Notes: generated by a model from the sequence alone, not told the origin. A stretch of DNA of 58,528 bases from Candidatus Hydrogenedentota bacterium (GCA_903893795.1 CAITNO010000125.1:1-58528); one strand, 5' to 3'; counted from the stretch's first letter, positions 36,468 to 45,604 are shown. Numbers and translations: made by a program.

Positions 36468-36878
36468 GTGCGTGAAATGGCCGTTGAAACCCATGCCCAC
36501 ACCCAGTTCGTCAACATCGACCGGTTAATTCAACAGGCCATCACGGACGTCGGGATGGTCGACGGTCTGGCGCATGTGCATGTGCCGCACACCACCGCTG
36601 GCATCACCATCAATGAAAATGCCGACCCCGACGTGGTGGCCGATATGGCCGGAATCCTGGAACGCATAGTTCCCTGGAAGGGGGGCTACGCCCATGCCGA
36701 GGGGAACAGTGCGGCCCATGTGAAGGCGAGTCTGATGGGGTTCAGCGTGACCGTGCCCGTGCAGGGCGGAAAACTGAAAATGGGCACCTGGCAGTCCGTT
36801 TACTTTTGTGAATTTGACGGGCCGCGACGGCGCAAGATTTGGGTCACCTGCGCGCCGGTGTCCCGGACTCAGGCGTAG
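36468..36878 (+). CDS. yjbQ: YjbQ-family protein (UPF0047)
   Basis: 136 residues, a usual family length. The GTG start at 36468 has AAGGAG 9 nt upstream. It contains the conserved VHVPHTTAGITINENADPDV and AEGNSAAHVKASLMG, and the end KMGTWQSVYFCEFDGPRRRK. Family members show a secondary thiamine-phosphate synthase activity, whose physiological relevance is uncertain. It is convergent with the TetR gene, the two overlapping by 10 bp at their 3' ends. Confidence 0.95.
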   Translation: MREMAVETHAHTQFVNIDRLIQQAITDVGMVDGLAHVHVPHTTAGITINENADPDVVADMAGILERIVPWKGGYAHAEGNSAAHVKASLMGFSVTVPVQGGKLKMGTWQSVYFCEFDGPRRRKIWVTCAPVSRTQA

Positions 36879-37510
36879 AAGAAGGGGCTTACCAGCGAGG
36901 TCGGCGGGTTGTCTTTGTAACAGGTTCCGTAGAAGAACAGGTCCACCAGGCCCTCGGCCAGTTCCGGGGTGAGATGTATGCCCGGCATCTGTGACTTGGC
37001 CATGATGTGGGTGTCGAGAATCCCGATATACACCAGCGTCAGGCTGCGCGCGTCGCCGCCGGCCAGTTCTCCCCGGCTAAGCCCTTCCTGAATGATTTTC
37101 TCCACCGTGAGGAAGCGGACGCGCCGAAACTCGTCTTTGTCGAATTCCGGCCCGCTCTGTGGGGGCGAGAAGTACATTTGAAGAATAAGCCGGATCGACA
37201 GCGGGTTGCGCTCCGCCGTGGCAAAGGCAAGCCGCATGATGGCCTTGAGCCGCCCGACGGTTTCCGCATAGTGATTGGGAATCTCGCTGATGGTCTGGAT
37301 GAGTTCAGTGAACAAGGGTTGGACTAGGCGCCGAAACACGTCTTCTTTATTGTGGAAATAGTAATAAAGTACCGGTCGGGTGACCCCCGCTCCTTCGATG
37401 ATTTCGCGGATACTGGTGCCTTCGTATCCCTTTTCAGCGAAAAGGTTAAGCGCGCTTTCCAGCAAGCGCGCTTCAGCCTCATTGGTTGTCTCGACGTGGG
37501 TCTGTTCCAT
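36869..37510 (-). CDS. TetR/AcrR-family repressor
   Basis: 213 residues. The N-terminal helix-turn-helix is TSIREIIEGAGVTRPVLYYY (about 32-51), followed by FHNKEDVFRRL. The C-terminal ligand domain is less conserved (RRVRFLTVEKIIQEGLSRGE). It has a palindromic site and promoter upstream, so autoregulation is likely. No efflux gene lies next to it; the closest transporter is the ABC exporter two genes away on the other strand. Its inducer is unknown. Confidence 0.92.
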   Translation of the reverse strand: MEQTHVETTNEAEARLLESALNLFAEKGYEGTSIREIIEGAGVTRPVLYYYFHNKEDVFRRLVQPLFTELIQTISEIPNHYAETVGRLKAIMRLAFATAERNPLSIRLILQMYFSPPQSGPEFDKDEFRRVRFLTVEKIIQEGLSRGELAGGDARSLTLVYIGILDTHIMAKSQMPGIHLTPELAEGLVDLFFYGTCYKDNPPTSLVSPFFYA

Positions 37511-37517
37511 ATAGAGT

Positions 37518-37535
37518 ACCTACCGTTAGTTAGGT
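37518..37535. promoter_or_regulatory. Putative TetR operator
   Basis: An 18-bp imperfect palindrome with arms ACCTA and TAGGT around CCGTTAGT. It lies 8 bp upstream of the repressor ATG and just downstream of the predicted -10 box, where a bound repressor would block transcription. Confidence 0.6.
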
Positions 37536-37542
37536 TCGCGCC

Positions 37543-37572
37543 ATTGTACGTGTTCTTACCCATATTTGGCAA
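37543..37572 (-). promoter_or_regulatory. Promoter of the TetR-family gene
   Basis: On the minus strand, TTGCCA (37572-37567) and TACAAT (37548-37543) are separated by 18 bp. The operator at 37518-37535 covers the expected transcription start. Confidence 0.6.
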
Positions 37573-37726
37573 TGTTTATGACGTAGTGTGAGAAAACGGG
37601 CAAAATCAACGGGGTTGCTGCCGGCCTTCAGGGGCAGAAAGGCTTGCCAAAGGATCTCCGCAGAGCCCAAGAGGCAATGATGGCCAGAGCTCCAAGTTCG
37701 TTTGGCGGCTACCAGGCAGGTGGGGC

Positions 37727-39901
37727 TTACTGAATGCTCACCACCTCATGGATGTCGTTTACCACCAGGCTGATGGTCTGGTCCTCGACCTTGATGGTGG
37801 TCTTGGGATTGAGTGCCGTGACGGTTTTGAAGGGGCGGCGCACGGTGAGCCGCGCGGCGTACATGGGTGGCTCCTCGATGAGGGCGGGGAGCACAAAGGG
37901 CCGGTTTTGCGATGGGGTGCACTGGGGCGGCGACTGGTAGCCGAGGAGGTGCACATACAGGGCCTTGTCCGCAGTGTTTTCCATGATGACAGACTCAATA
38001 TTTTGCGGGGCGGAGACTTCGACCACGTGTTCCGGGTGCAGGTAGCGCACCACATTGCGCAGCAGTGCCCGCACTTCGGGAATGGGATGCTCTCCCGCTG
38101 CGGCGAAATCGGGAGAAGCTGTGATGCACACGACCCTACCCTTGCCGACATTATTGATGAGCAGTGCCGGGCCTACAGCCTTGTCGGCCGAGTTGGGCTG
38201 ATAGATGGGTTCCTTGCCCTGCCGCTGGCGCACTGTGCGGGCCGGCTTTATCAGTTCGCCGACGGCCGCGGCCGTGGTGGGCGCATACACAATGCCCGGA
38301 CCCTCCACGAGGAAGGGCCAGTCGGCGGCGTAGCCCGTGCGCAGCCGTTCTGGCGTGTCTGCGGCAAAGCGCACAAAGTTGTCCGCCGAATCGAGCCGTT
38401 CCACAAACTTGGCGCCGATTAAGTCTTCCAGCACCGAGTGGTCGAGTGTTTCGCCCATGGGTCCCAGAATGCCGGTGATACCGGTGACGATGAGATTGCC
38501 ACCCTGCTCCACATAGCCCCGCAGCAGTTCCACTTCCGCCTTGGACAGAATGGGAACGCCGGGCAGCAGCACCACCGGAAAACGCCTCAGCGCGTCGGCG
38601 TTTGCGTTTTCATCGAGCAGCACGCCAAAGGGGAGGTGCTCGTAGAACATCACCTTGTGCGCGCCGTTGAATGCCTGCTGGTATTTCGAGGGCGTCTCGC
38701 GGCCGTACCAGTCACGGCTGCGGGCCGAGTAATACAGTCCGACCTCGGGCAGTTGGGGATGGCCAAAGTAGGCCTCCTTTGCCCGCGCCTCTTTGAAGAC
38801 CTCTCCCATGCGGTCATAGGCGACCGGATCGAGCCAGCCGTCATAGCCGGTCTTGTCCACGATGGTGACTTGGGACCCATGCGACCGCAAGGTCAGCAGC
38901 TCCCAGCGCAGGTCGTTGACCGGGCGGCAGGTGTTGTCATGGTAAATGCGCGCATGGCGCGACATGGCCACCTGGTAGCGCATGCCCGGCGTGGATGCCT
39001 CCAGAAACTCGGAGGTCAGGCTTACGCCCAGCGCGCCGAAGCCCCACACGCCCGTTTCGGCGGTCACGAAGTCGGCATTGACGGCGTGCTGCACCGGCCT
39101 TTGGCCCACCTCGAAGGAGAAGGGGGGATAGCCGTGATAATTGAAATCGACCGTCGCTTCCGGTTTCAGGTCGTGGATGTAGCCGCGCATGGCCTTCTCA
39201 AAGCGCTGGCTGGTGTTGTACCGGAATTCGAGCATCCGGTCCCAGTCTTCGTCCCACGTCACGCCCTTGGGCATGGGCTTGTGGTACTCGGCCTCGAAGA
39301 GCTTGTTGCAATTGTCGCACCAGCAACCGTAGGGCGGCCCGAATCCCTCGTCGATCATGTCGATGTGGAAACCGGCGATGCCGTATTCCAGCATCTCCGC
39401 GACCACCTGTTTGGCATGGGTGATGTAGCCGCTGTTGAAGCATATGCGGTCCAACGGCTTGCCGTCCTTGTCGATCATCCTGTATTCGGGATGGTCGCGC
39501 AGTGGATAGCCGTTGCCCTGCACCACGCAATAGGCGATGACGGGGAGATGGTGGGGTTTGGCCGCATCCACCGCCTCTCGCAGCACATCGCGGTCTCCCA
39601 TGCCGGGACACTTCGGCGCCACCTTGGAATTGTAATGGGCAAACTCGCTGTCCTTGGCCCAGATGACGAGGTACTGCGCATTGGATGCCACCGCCTTTTC
39701 CACGATGTCACGGCCGTTGAACTTGGAGGCATACTCCATGTCCCCCGGGTCGCATCCCACCTGCGCGCCAGTCGGCCCCACCTCCAGGCCGACGTTCAGC
39801 GTCTTGAACCAGGGTTCCGGCGCAGCGGCCCATGCGCCGCGGACCAAGGCAAACGTTGCGAGGATGACCAGGATGAATCCGGTCGAAGCAATCTTGTTCA
39901 T
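37727..39901 (-). CDS. Secreted glycoside-hydrolase-like protein with beta-galactosidase trimerisation-like domain
   Basis: 724 residues from ATG 39901, which has TGGAGAC upstream and begins a signal peptide (TGFILVILATFALVRGAWAA). The first about 400 residues form a TIM-barrel-like domain (YLVIWAKD, LPVIAYCVVQGNG, GIAGFHIDMIDEGFGPPYGC with conserved CWCDNC). Residues about 430-560 resemble the GH42 trimerisation / Rossmann-like domain (FPVVLLPGVPILSKAEVELL and YVEQGGNLIVTG). A beta-rich end follows. It matches the 'hypothetical glycosyl hydrolase 6' type. The catalytic acids are likely among D and E of HIDMIDEG, but unproven. Confidence 0.82.
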   Translation of the reverse strand: MNKIASTGFILVILATFALVRGAWAAAPEPWFKTLNVGLEVGPTGAQVGCDPGDMEYASKFNGRDIVEKAVASNAQYLVIWAKDSEFAHYNSKVAPKCPGMGDRDVLREAVDAAKPHHLPVIAYCVVQGNGYPLRDHPEYRMIDKDGKPLDRICFNSGYITHAKQVVAEMLEYGIAGFHIDMIDEGFGPPYGCWCDNCNKLFEAEYHKPMPKGVTWDEDWDRMLEFRYNTSQRFEKAMRGYIHDLKPEATVDFNYHGYPPFSFEVGQRPVQHAVNADFVTAETGVWGFGALGVSLTSEFLEASTPGMRYQVAMSRHARIYHDNTCRPVNDLRWELLTLRSHGSQVTIVDKTGYDGWLDPVAYDRMGEVFKEARAKEAYFGHPQLPEVGLYYSARSRDWYGRETPSKYQQAFNGAHKVMFYEHLPFGVLLDENANADALRRFPVVLLPGVPILSKAEVELLRGYVEQGGNLIVTGITGILGPMGETLDHSVLEDLIGAKFVERLDSADNFVRFAADTPERLRTGYAADWPFLVEGPGIVYAPTTAAAVGELIKPARTVRQRQGKEPIYQPNSADKAVGPALLINNVGKGRVVCITASPDFAAAGEHPIPEVRALLRNVVRYLHPEHVVEVSAPQNIESVIMENTADKALYVHLLGYQSPPQCTPSQNRPFVLPALIEEPPMYAARLTVRRPFKTVTALNPKTTIKVEDQTISLVVNDIHEVVSIQ

Positions 39902-40084
39902 GGCTGTCTCCAGTATCGTGGCGATGCCGAGCATAGTAGCATTTTCGTGAAGGCCGCGCATCCCGCTGGCACCGGTCGAAACACTGGTGGCAGATTCTTG
40001 TTCGGGGGACCGTTCCGCCGCTTTGCGGCGCGGCGCGGGGGCGGGTATACTTGCGCGGCAACAACCGTATCATGGGAAAAAGTT

Positions 40085-41029
40085 ATGACGCCTTTACCGA
40101 AATATTTGCAGTCCCTGCAGGGATTCTTCCTGATTATGTCGTTCGTCCTGGGAACGGCGGTGGGGAGTTTTGCCAATGTGTGCATCAGCCGCTGGCCGGC
40201 GGGGCTTTCGATTGTGAAGCCGCGGTCGCGGTGCCCCAAGTGCATGAATGAGATTCCCTGGTTCGACAACATTCCGTTGCTGAGCTGGGTGCTGCTGCGG
40301 GCAAAATGCCGCAACTGCGACCTGCCCATCAGTATCATCTACCCCACGGTGGAACTGATCACGGGGCTGCTGTTCCTGGCGGCCTATTGGCGCTTCGGCT
40401 ATTCCCCCGCCACACCTGTATATATGGCCCTGTGCGCGGCCATGGTCATCATCACTTTCCAGGACCTGGCGGACTGGACTATTCCGGACGAGATTACCCT
40501 GCCGGGTCTGCCCTTCGGCATCGCGCTGTCTCTGGCGGGCATGTACTGGGGCGAGGCGTCGGGACTGCGGGTGCAGAGCGTGTTTGACGCGCTGCTGGGC
40601 GCGCTTATCGGCGGCGGCATCCTCTTTCTGCTGGACCGCATCACGGTGCTGCTGCTGAAGAAGCCGGGCATGGGCATGGGCGATGTGAAGCTGCTGGCCA
40701 TGCTGGGGGCGTTTTTGGGGTGGAAGGGCACGCTGGGCACGCTGATGATGGCGTCGGTCATCGGCAGTTTCGTGGGCATTTCGGTGCTGTTGTACTACCG
40801 GAAACGGGGTGACGCCACGGAATCCGCGCCTGTCCAGCCCGAAGCGGAAAAGGCCGCCAAGAAGGACGCGGCGGACCCCGACGAGGAAATCACGCTGGAG
40901 GGGCACTACCTTCCCTTTGGCCCGTACCTGGCGGTGGCCGGCATCATTTACCTGTTTTTCGGCCCCGAACTGATCAACTGGTACGTTGCGGCGCTGAGCC
41001 CCTCCTCCTCGGTGATGGTGATTCGGTAA
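40085..41029 (+). CDS. Type IV prepilin peptidase (A24 family)
   Basis: 314 residues from ATG 40085, preceded by GGGAAAAAG. The N-terminal methyltransferase-type domain has the two CxxC pairs Cys50/Cys53 (CPKC) and Cys75/Cys78 (CRNC). The aspartic protease residues lie in FQDLADWTIPDEIT and GMGMGD (Asp200). There are about seven membrane helices. It cleaves and N-methylates prepilins such as the protein at 26333-27331. A long acidic/lysine cytoplasmic loop (EAEKAAKKDAADPDEE) is unusual before the last helices. Confidence 0.95.
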   Translation: MTPLPKYLQSLQGFFLIMSFVLGTAVGSFANVCISRWPAGLSIVKPRSRCPKCMNEIPWFDNIPLLSWVLLRAKCRNCDLPISIIYPTVELITGLLFLAAYWRFGYSPATPVYMALCAAMVIITFQDLADWTIPDEITLPGLPFGIALSLAGMYWGEASGLRVQSVFDALLGALIGGGILFLLDRITVLLLKKPGMGMGDVKLLAMLGAFLGWKGTLGTLMMASVIGSFVGISVLLYYRKRGDATESAPVQPEAEKAAKKDAADPDEEITLEGHYLPFGPYLAVAGIIYLFFGPELINWYVAALSPSSSVMVIR

Positions 41030-41036
41030 GGCGCCC

Positions 41037-42035
41037 ATGGACGCCCCATTCGAGGAATTCCGCCTGCAGGCCATACCTGTCGTGATGCCGTTTCAGTCGG
41101 GCGAGGTGAACATGTACCTCTATGACGGCGGCCAAACCCTCACGCTTTTTGACGCAGCCTTTCCCCTGGACGACTCGTGGGACGCGCTGCAGCGCGCACT
41201 GGCGGCATGGGGTCGCAGCACCGGCGACATCGGCCGCATCATCCTCACCCACCACCATTTCGACCACACCGGTCTGGTGGGACGCGTGGTGGCTGCATCG
41301 GGCGCTGAAGTCTGCGGACATCCCGAAATGCCCCTGCAGGCGGGGTTGGCCTACACCTACGACGAGGCGCACAACGCGTGGATGCGGGAAACGCTGGGCG
41401 GGCTGGGCGTGCCGGAAGACCTCGTCGAACAGTTGGTTGCCCGCCGTCCGATTGTGAAGCCGCTCGTCTACCGGGTGGACCGGCTGGACCGTGCCCTGGA
41501 CGACGGCGCACTTGTGGACGGCTTCCGCGTGTGCCATGTGCCGGGCCATTCCGCCACGGACACCCTGTTTGTCCATGAGGCCCAGGGATTCAGCATCACG
41601 GGCGACCATATTCTGGAGCGCATCACCCCCAATCCGCTCCTGCGCCGTCCGCCCAACGGCATGAAACGGGGCCGGAGCCTGGTACAGTTTGAGGAATCGC
41701 TGCGCCGCTGCCGGGCGCTTGAAATGGGCTGGTGTTTCCCAGGCCACGGAGCGCCCTTTGCAGACCACCACCCCGTGGTGGACCGCATCCTTTCCACCCA
41801 CGAGAAGCGCACCGGACGCCTGCTGGCATCGCTGCCGGCTGCGGGCGCCACGCCCTATGAAACGGCGCGGCACCTTTACCCCCGCATGGGTATCGACATG
41901 CTGTTCCTGTGCATGTCCGTGGCCGTGGGCCATTCGGAACTGCTGGAGGCCCAGGGACTGTTGCGCTCCGCCACAGAAGCCGGCGTATTGCGCTACTTCC
42001 CCGTTGCGGCGGAAAACCCGGAAAAGGTGAACTGA
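41037..42035 (+). CDS. Metallo-beta-lactamase-fold hydrolase
   Basis: 332 residues. The zinc motif HHHFDH is at 72-77, with VPGHSATDTLFV and ITGDHIL, and a late CFPGHGAPF. The C-terminal helical part (HEKRTGRLLASLPAAG and GIDMLFLCMSVAVGH) resembles LACTB2-like or glyoxalase II-like members with a winged-helix end. It starts 7 bp after the prepilin peptidase and ends 1 bp before manA, so the three form an operon. The substrate is not predictable. Confidence 0.9.
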   Translation: MDAPFEEFRLQAIPVVMPFQSGEVNMYLYDGGQTLTLFDAAFPLDDSWDALQRALAAWGRSTGDIGRIILTHHHFDHTGLVGRVVAASGAEVCGHPEMPLQAGLAYTYDEAHNAWMRETLGGLGVPEDLVEQLVARRPIVKPLVYRVDRLDRALDDGALVDGFRVCHVPGHSATDTLFVHEAQGFSITGDHILERITPNPLLRRPPNGMKRGRSLVQFEESLRRCRALEMGWCFPGHGAPFADHHPVVDRILSTHEKRTGRLLASLPAAGATPYETARHLYPRMGIDMLFLCMSVAVGHSELLEAQGLLRSATEAGVLRYFPVAAENPEKVN

Positions 42036-42036
42036 G

Positions 42037-43086
42037 ATGAGCGGAGAACGGCCCGAACTGCTGAGCTTTGGGGAAAGCTATTTTGAGCGCATCTGGGGCG
42101 GAAAGCGTTTCGGCGGCACCCTGGGCCGCGCCGTGCCGCCGGGCAAAGTCATCGGCGAAGCATGGCTTGTCGCCGACCATGACGAATGCCAGAGCGTGGT
42201 GGTGGGCGGCCCCTGGGCGGGCAGGACGCTGGGACAACTCATGGCCGAAGACCCCGAGTACCTGCTGGGCACGCAGGCCCGGCCCACGCCGCGCAGGCAA
42301 TTCCCGCTGCTGCTCAAGCTGATCGACGCGGGTGAGGCGCTCTCCGTGCAGGTTCATCCCGACGATGCGACGGCCCTGCGGCTCGGCGAGCCGGACGTGG
42401 GCAAGACCGAGATGTGGCACGTGCTCGAGGCCGACCCCGGCGCCGAACTGGTGTGCGGGCTCGTGCCGGGCACCACCCGCGAAAGCTTTGCCACAGCCGT
42501 GGCCGGAGGCCGTGTGGAACAGTGCATGACCCGTTTCCCCGCCCCGGCGGGAACGTCGGTGTTTGTGCCGGCCGGCACGGTCCACGCCATCGGCGGCGGC
42601 ATACTGCTGGCCGAAATCCAGCAGAACAGCAACATCACCTACCGGGTCCATGACTGGAACCGGACCGATGCCAACGGCAACCCCAGGGAACTGCATCTGG
42701 ACAAGGCGATGGAGTCCATCGACTTCGAGTCCACCCATGGCGGCCCATCGCAACCGGTGACGGGGACCACCGATGGGCAAAGCCGGGAGGTATTGAGTTC
42801 TTGCCGATACTTCACCGCAGAACGGGTCAACGTCTCCCGCTCCTGGACGCGAGAGAAAGGAACGGGTTCCTTCCACCTCCTCGTCGCCATGGATGATGGC
42901 TTGACGGTGCATACTGGGAGCGCCCGTCACCCCCGCGAAGGCGGGAGCATCCCTGCCGGCTCTTCCGGACTTGTTACACTACGGCGCGGCGTGGCGGTGC
43001 TCGTGCCCGGTGGGGCGCCCGAATACACCATTGAGGGCGATGGCGCCGTGCTGGTCTACTATGTTCCCGAAGTCCGGCAGGTATAG
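42037..43086 (+). CDS. manA: Mannose-6-phosphate isomerase, class I-like, with repeat insertion
   Basis: 349 residues. It interconverts mannose-6-phosphate and fructose-6-phosphate, feeding GDP-mannose for glycans. Zinc ligands: Gln105 and His107 (SVQVHPDD), Glu125 (GKTEMWHVL) and His183 (PAGTVHAIGGG). AEIQQNSNITYRVHDWNR is the conserved active-site strand. Residues about 293-311 (TGSARHPREGGSIPAGSSG) come from a palindromic repeat inserted in frame in the C-terminal beta domain; the strands on either side (DGLTVH and LVTLRRGVAVLVPGGAPEYT) align normally without it. Confidence 0.94.
   Translation: MSGERPELLSFGESYFERIWGGKRFGGTLGRAVPPGKVIGEAWLVADHDECQSVVVGGPWAGRTLGQLMAEDPEYLLGTQARPTPRRQFPLLLKLIDAGEALSVQVHPDDATALRLGEPDVGKTEMWHVLEADPGAELVCGLVPGTTRESFATAVAGGRVEQCMTRFPAPAGTSVFVPAGTVHAIGGGILLAEIQQNSNITYRVHDWNRTDANGNPRELHLDKAMESIDFESTHGGPSQPVTGTTDGQSREVLSSCRYFTAERVNVSRSWTREKGTGSFHLLVAMDDGLTVHTGSARHPREGGSIPAGSSGLVTLRRGVAVLVPGGAPEYTIEGDGAVLVYYVPEVRQV
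42914..42966. repeat. Palindromic repeat with a second hairpin nested, in frame in manA
   Basis: The family halves CTGGGAGCGCC (42914-42924) and GCATCCCTGCCGGC (42947-42960) are separated by about 22 nt containing CGTCACCCCCGCGAAGGCGG. That part is the CCCGC-GAAG-GCGGG hairpin type seen at 33668. The reading frame stays open through both. Confidence 0.8.
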
Positions 43087-43255
43087 ATTAACGCTTCTGG
43101 GGAGCGGTTAATCCAAAGCACCCGTTCCATTTTGGAACATTCCGCAACGTTCTTGCCCCCAGACTCCACTTATGGTTAACATTTTAATAGTTCAGTGCCA
43201 TCTTGAACGCGGCATGTTTGTTTGATGGGAAGCTGACCTTGGCAAAGGAAACAGC

Positions 43256-43849
43256 ATGCATCCAGAGGATGCGGAACAAATCATCCAATGCCTGGCGGGT
43301 GACGCGGAGGCGTTTGGGGCGTTGATAAAACGCTACCAGGCGGCCGTTTACGCCACTGCGTTTTACTATGTCGGCCGATACGGCGCGGCGGAGGATGTGT
43401 CGCAGGAGGCGTTCTGGTCGGCGTACCGCAATCTTTGCTCCCTCAAGGACCACAACCGGTTTGGTCCGTGGCTCCGGGGCATCACCACCCGGAAGGCGGC
43501 GAACTGGCTGCGCAGGCACATAGCCCGGGTGCAGCAGGAAACCCCGGTGCCGCGCCGATGGACGCTGTCCATTGAGGACGCCCGCCGCGGACCGGATGAG
43601 GCGCTGCGCATCGCGGAGCGGCAGGAACAGTTGCATGAGGCGATTGACGCGCTCCCGGACCGCTACCGGTTGCCGGTGGTGCTGCGGTACATGCAGGAGT
43701 TGAGTTACGAGGAAATAGCCCGGTTCACGGGGGACACACCCGATGAGATTCGGGCAATTCTCCACCGGGCTTTGGGCCAATTGCGCGGGATTCTCGCGCA
43801 GCGGAACATATCGGAGGTAGATTTTCCGTGGCGTCGTGCGGGCAAGTAA
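43256..43849 (+). CDS. ECF-type RNA polymerase sigma factor
   Basis: 197 residues. ATG 43256 has AAAGGAAACAGC upstream. Region 2 contains FGALIKRYQAAVYATAFYYV and AEDVSQEAFWSAYRNL. Region 4 contains LPDRYRLPVVLRYMQELSYE and ETAGDTPDEIRAILHRALGQ-like text (as ARFTGDTPDEIRAILHRAL). It overlaps the downstream anti-sigma gene by 22 bp in another frame, the standard layout of an ECF/anti-sigma pair. It presumably controls envelope or surface genes; no -35 target motif was identified with confidence. Confidence 0.93.
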   Translation: MHPEDAEQIIQCLAGDAEAFGALIKRYQAAVYATAFYYVGRYGAAEDVSQEAFWSAYRNLCSLKDHNRFGPWLRGITTRKAANWLRRHIARVQQETPVPRRWTLSIEDARRGPDEALRIAERQEQLHEAIDALPDRYRLPVVLRYMQELSYEEIARFTGDTPDEIRAILHRALGQLRGILAQRNISEVDFPWRRAGK

Positions 43850-45108
43850 AGAACCTGTTCACCGTCTATCTGGACGGAGAAGCGGGCGGAGCAGACCGGC
43901 TCATCCTCGAACAGCATGTTCAGGAATGCGCCGAGTGCCGCAGTGCCTTTGAATCGACCCGCGCCACGGCGGCTTTTCTATACGAAACGTTCTACCCGGA
44001 CCGGCTGCGCAAGGACTTGGCCCCGCAGGTGATGGCCCATCTCCCAGAAATGGACCTGCCGCACGCGCTGAACCACGCCCTGACCCAGCGCGCGAAGCAT
44101 CCGGAAGAGCAGGGCGCTTTCGGCCATCTGCGCACGTGGTTGCCGGTGTTTGCGCCGGTGCTGGTGGTTGCGCTAGGGCTGGTCCTGTGGGCGTCGTGGT
44201 CCGTTAACCAGCCAGCGCAGGAACGCAACGCGGGCATGGTGCTCCTGCAGCAGGGCGTCGTGAGCGCCAGCACCGATGCCAAGCCCCTGAGACTGGGTGT
44301 GCATCCGAGCGACTCGATTACCACGCCGGTGCGCTATGAGACGGGTCATGACGGCGGGCTTATACTGGGATTGGACGGAGATTCGGAGATTCGCGTCTTT
44401 CCCGATGCGCGGCTCAAAGTGTACAACGCGCGCGAATTCCGGCTTGAATCGGGGTCGGTTCACTGCAGCATTGGCAAGGGTGAACGCTACTTCCGCATCA
44501 GCACACCCGACGGCCTGATTACCGTGTTTGGAACGGTGTTTGGCGTGGAGGTGCTCAGCGATTCGACCCGGGTGACGGTGGTGAAGGGCGCGGTGCAGGT
44601 GGAGAATGAGAACACCTTTACCGTGCTTGAGGCGGGAGAGCAGACGCTGGTGGCGCCAGAAACGAAGGTGCTGGCCGCCAAGAAGGTGAGTGTGAGCGAG
44701 TTGGTTGCCCGGGCCGAGACGCTTCGTCCCGACACCGCGGCATCGCTGGCCTTCCACAGGAAGTCCCAGGGACAGGCGCGAAAACTGTTCCGGGCGGAGC
44801 AGGTTTTCGTTGTCGAGACCAAACGCGAACCGGTGAGCGCCATCCATCTGGAATGGAAACTTGACCCGTTTCTCACCAGCCATGCGGGCTACGACGTTTA
44901 CGTGTCGGACAATAATATGCGCCCGCTGTTCAAGGCGCATGTCGATTCATCCGTGTTTATCGACAAGTCCTCAAGCAATTGCACGGTCGCGGTGCCGGAC
45001 CCGGCACTGCTCGCGGGCAACAGTGTGCTGCACATCAGCGTGCTGCCCGACTACACCACGGGCCTCATCGAAACTCCGTTTACGGAGGTTGCGGTCACCA
45101 GCCCCTAA
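43828..45108 (+). CDS. Anti-sigma factor with zf-HC2 and FecR domains
   Basis: 426 residues from GTG 43828. The N-terminal zinc finger H30-x3-C34-x2-C37 (HVQECAEC) holds the sigma factor. One membrane helix follows near residues 95-116 (LPVFAPVLVVALGLVLWASW). The outer part has a FecR domain (SGSVHCSIGKGERYFRIST, TVFGVEVLSDSTRVTVVKGA) and an additional C-terminal beta domain to residue 426. This links an external signal to the ECF sigma factor across the membrane. FecR proteins usually sense a TonB receptor, but none is present here. Confidence 0.92.
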   Translation: MASCGQVKNLFTVYLDGEAGGADRLILEQHVQECAECRSAFESTRATAAFLYETFYPDRLRKDLAPQVMAHLPEMDLPHALNHALTQRAKHPEEQGAFGHLRTWLPVFAPVLVVALGLVLWASWSVNQPAQERNAGMVLLQQGVVSASTDAKPLRLGVHPSDSITTPVRYETGHDGGLILGLDGDSEIRVFPDARLKVYNAREFRLESGSVHCSIGKGERYFRISTPDGLITVFGTVFGVEVLSDSTRVTVVKGAVQVENENTFTVLEAGEQTLVAPETKVLAAKKVSVSELVARAETLRPDTAASLAFHRKSQGQARKLFRAEQVFVVETKREPVSAIHLEWKLDPFLTSHAGYDVYVSDNNMRPLFKAHVDSSVFIDKSSSNCTVAVPDPALLAGNSVLHISVLPDYTTGLIETPFTEVAVTSP

Positions 45109-45197
45109 TTTTTCCAGACAGTTGAATCCGATGTGAAATCCGGTCCAAATCCCTTTGCCCTTCAGAGGCGGCGACGGGGGCGCGCGGCAGCACCACA

Positions 45198-45590
45198 ACC
45201 ATCTGCCTCACGTCACTCCTTCCCCAAGAGAGTACCTGCTCTGCCAGCGCCACGTTCCGCCTCCTTTGTCCTCATCGTCCTATACACGGGTTTCCCAAGA
45301 GAGAGGGCGGGTCCGCGGTACGCAAGCCACCATCTGCCTCACGTCACTCCTTCCCCAAGAGTACCTGCTCTGCTGCGTCATTGGCGGCCCCCCTCTCTCG
45401 TTTCGGGAAACCGGCCGGATTTCACAGAGAGGAGCGCGGCGGCGGGACCCGTACGGCACACCATCTGCCTCACGTCCCCCTTCCCCAAACCTACCTGCTC
45501 AGCCTGCGCGCCGCGCGGCTGCGCTCCTCTCCATTCGGATTCCCTCCCCAACACCGGCACCCCATTCTCAGAGCTGGCCTTCCGCTCCAT
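45198..45590. repeat. Three imperfect tandem copies of a 131-bp unit
   Basis: ACCATCTGCCTCACGTCACT starts at 45198 and 45329, and a variant (CACGTCCCCC) at 45460. The spacing is exactly 131 bp each time. The front 45 bp (through CTTCCCCAAGAG..TACCTGCTC) are the most conserved; the rest is degenerate but alignable. Sequence before 45198 resembles the end of the unit. There is no evidence of coding. The region 45109-45961 otherwise lacks genes. Confidence 0.85.
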
Positions 45591-45604
45591 CCGGCACTGG
45601 AACG

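Noticed and set aside
43087..43112. Hairpin after manA as a terminator
   Set aside because: The stem (ATTAAC/GTTAAT plus a bulge) is weak and no T-run follows.
45198..45590. CRISPR array
   Set aside because: The period of 131 bp and drifting tails do not fit 24-40 bp repeats with similar-length unique spacers; no cas gene is present.
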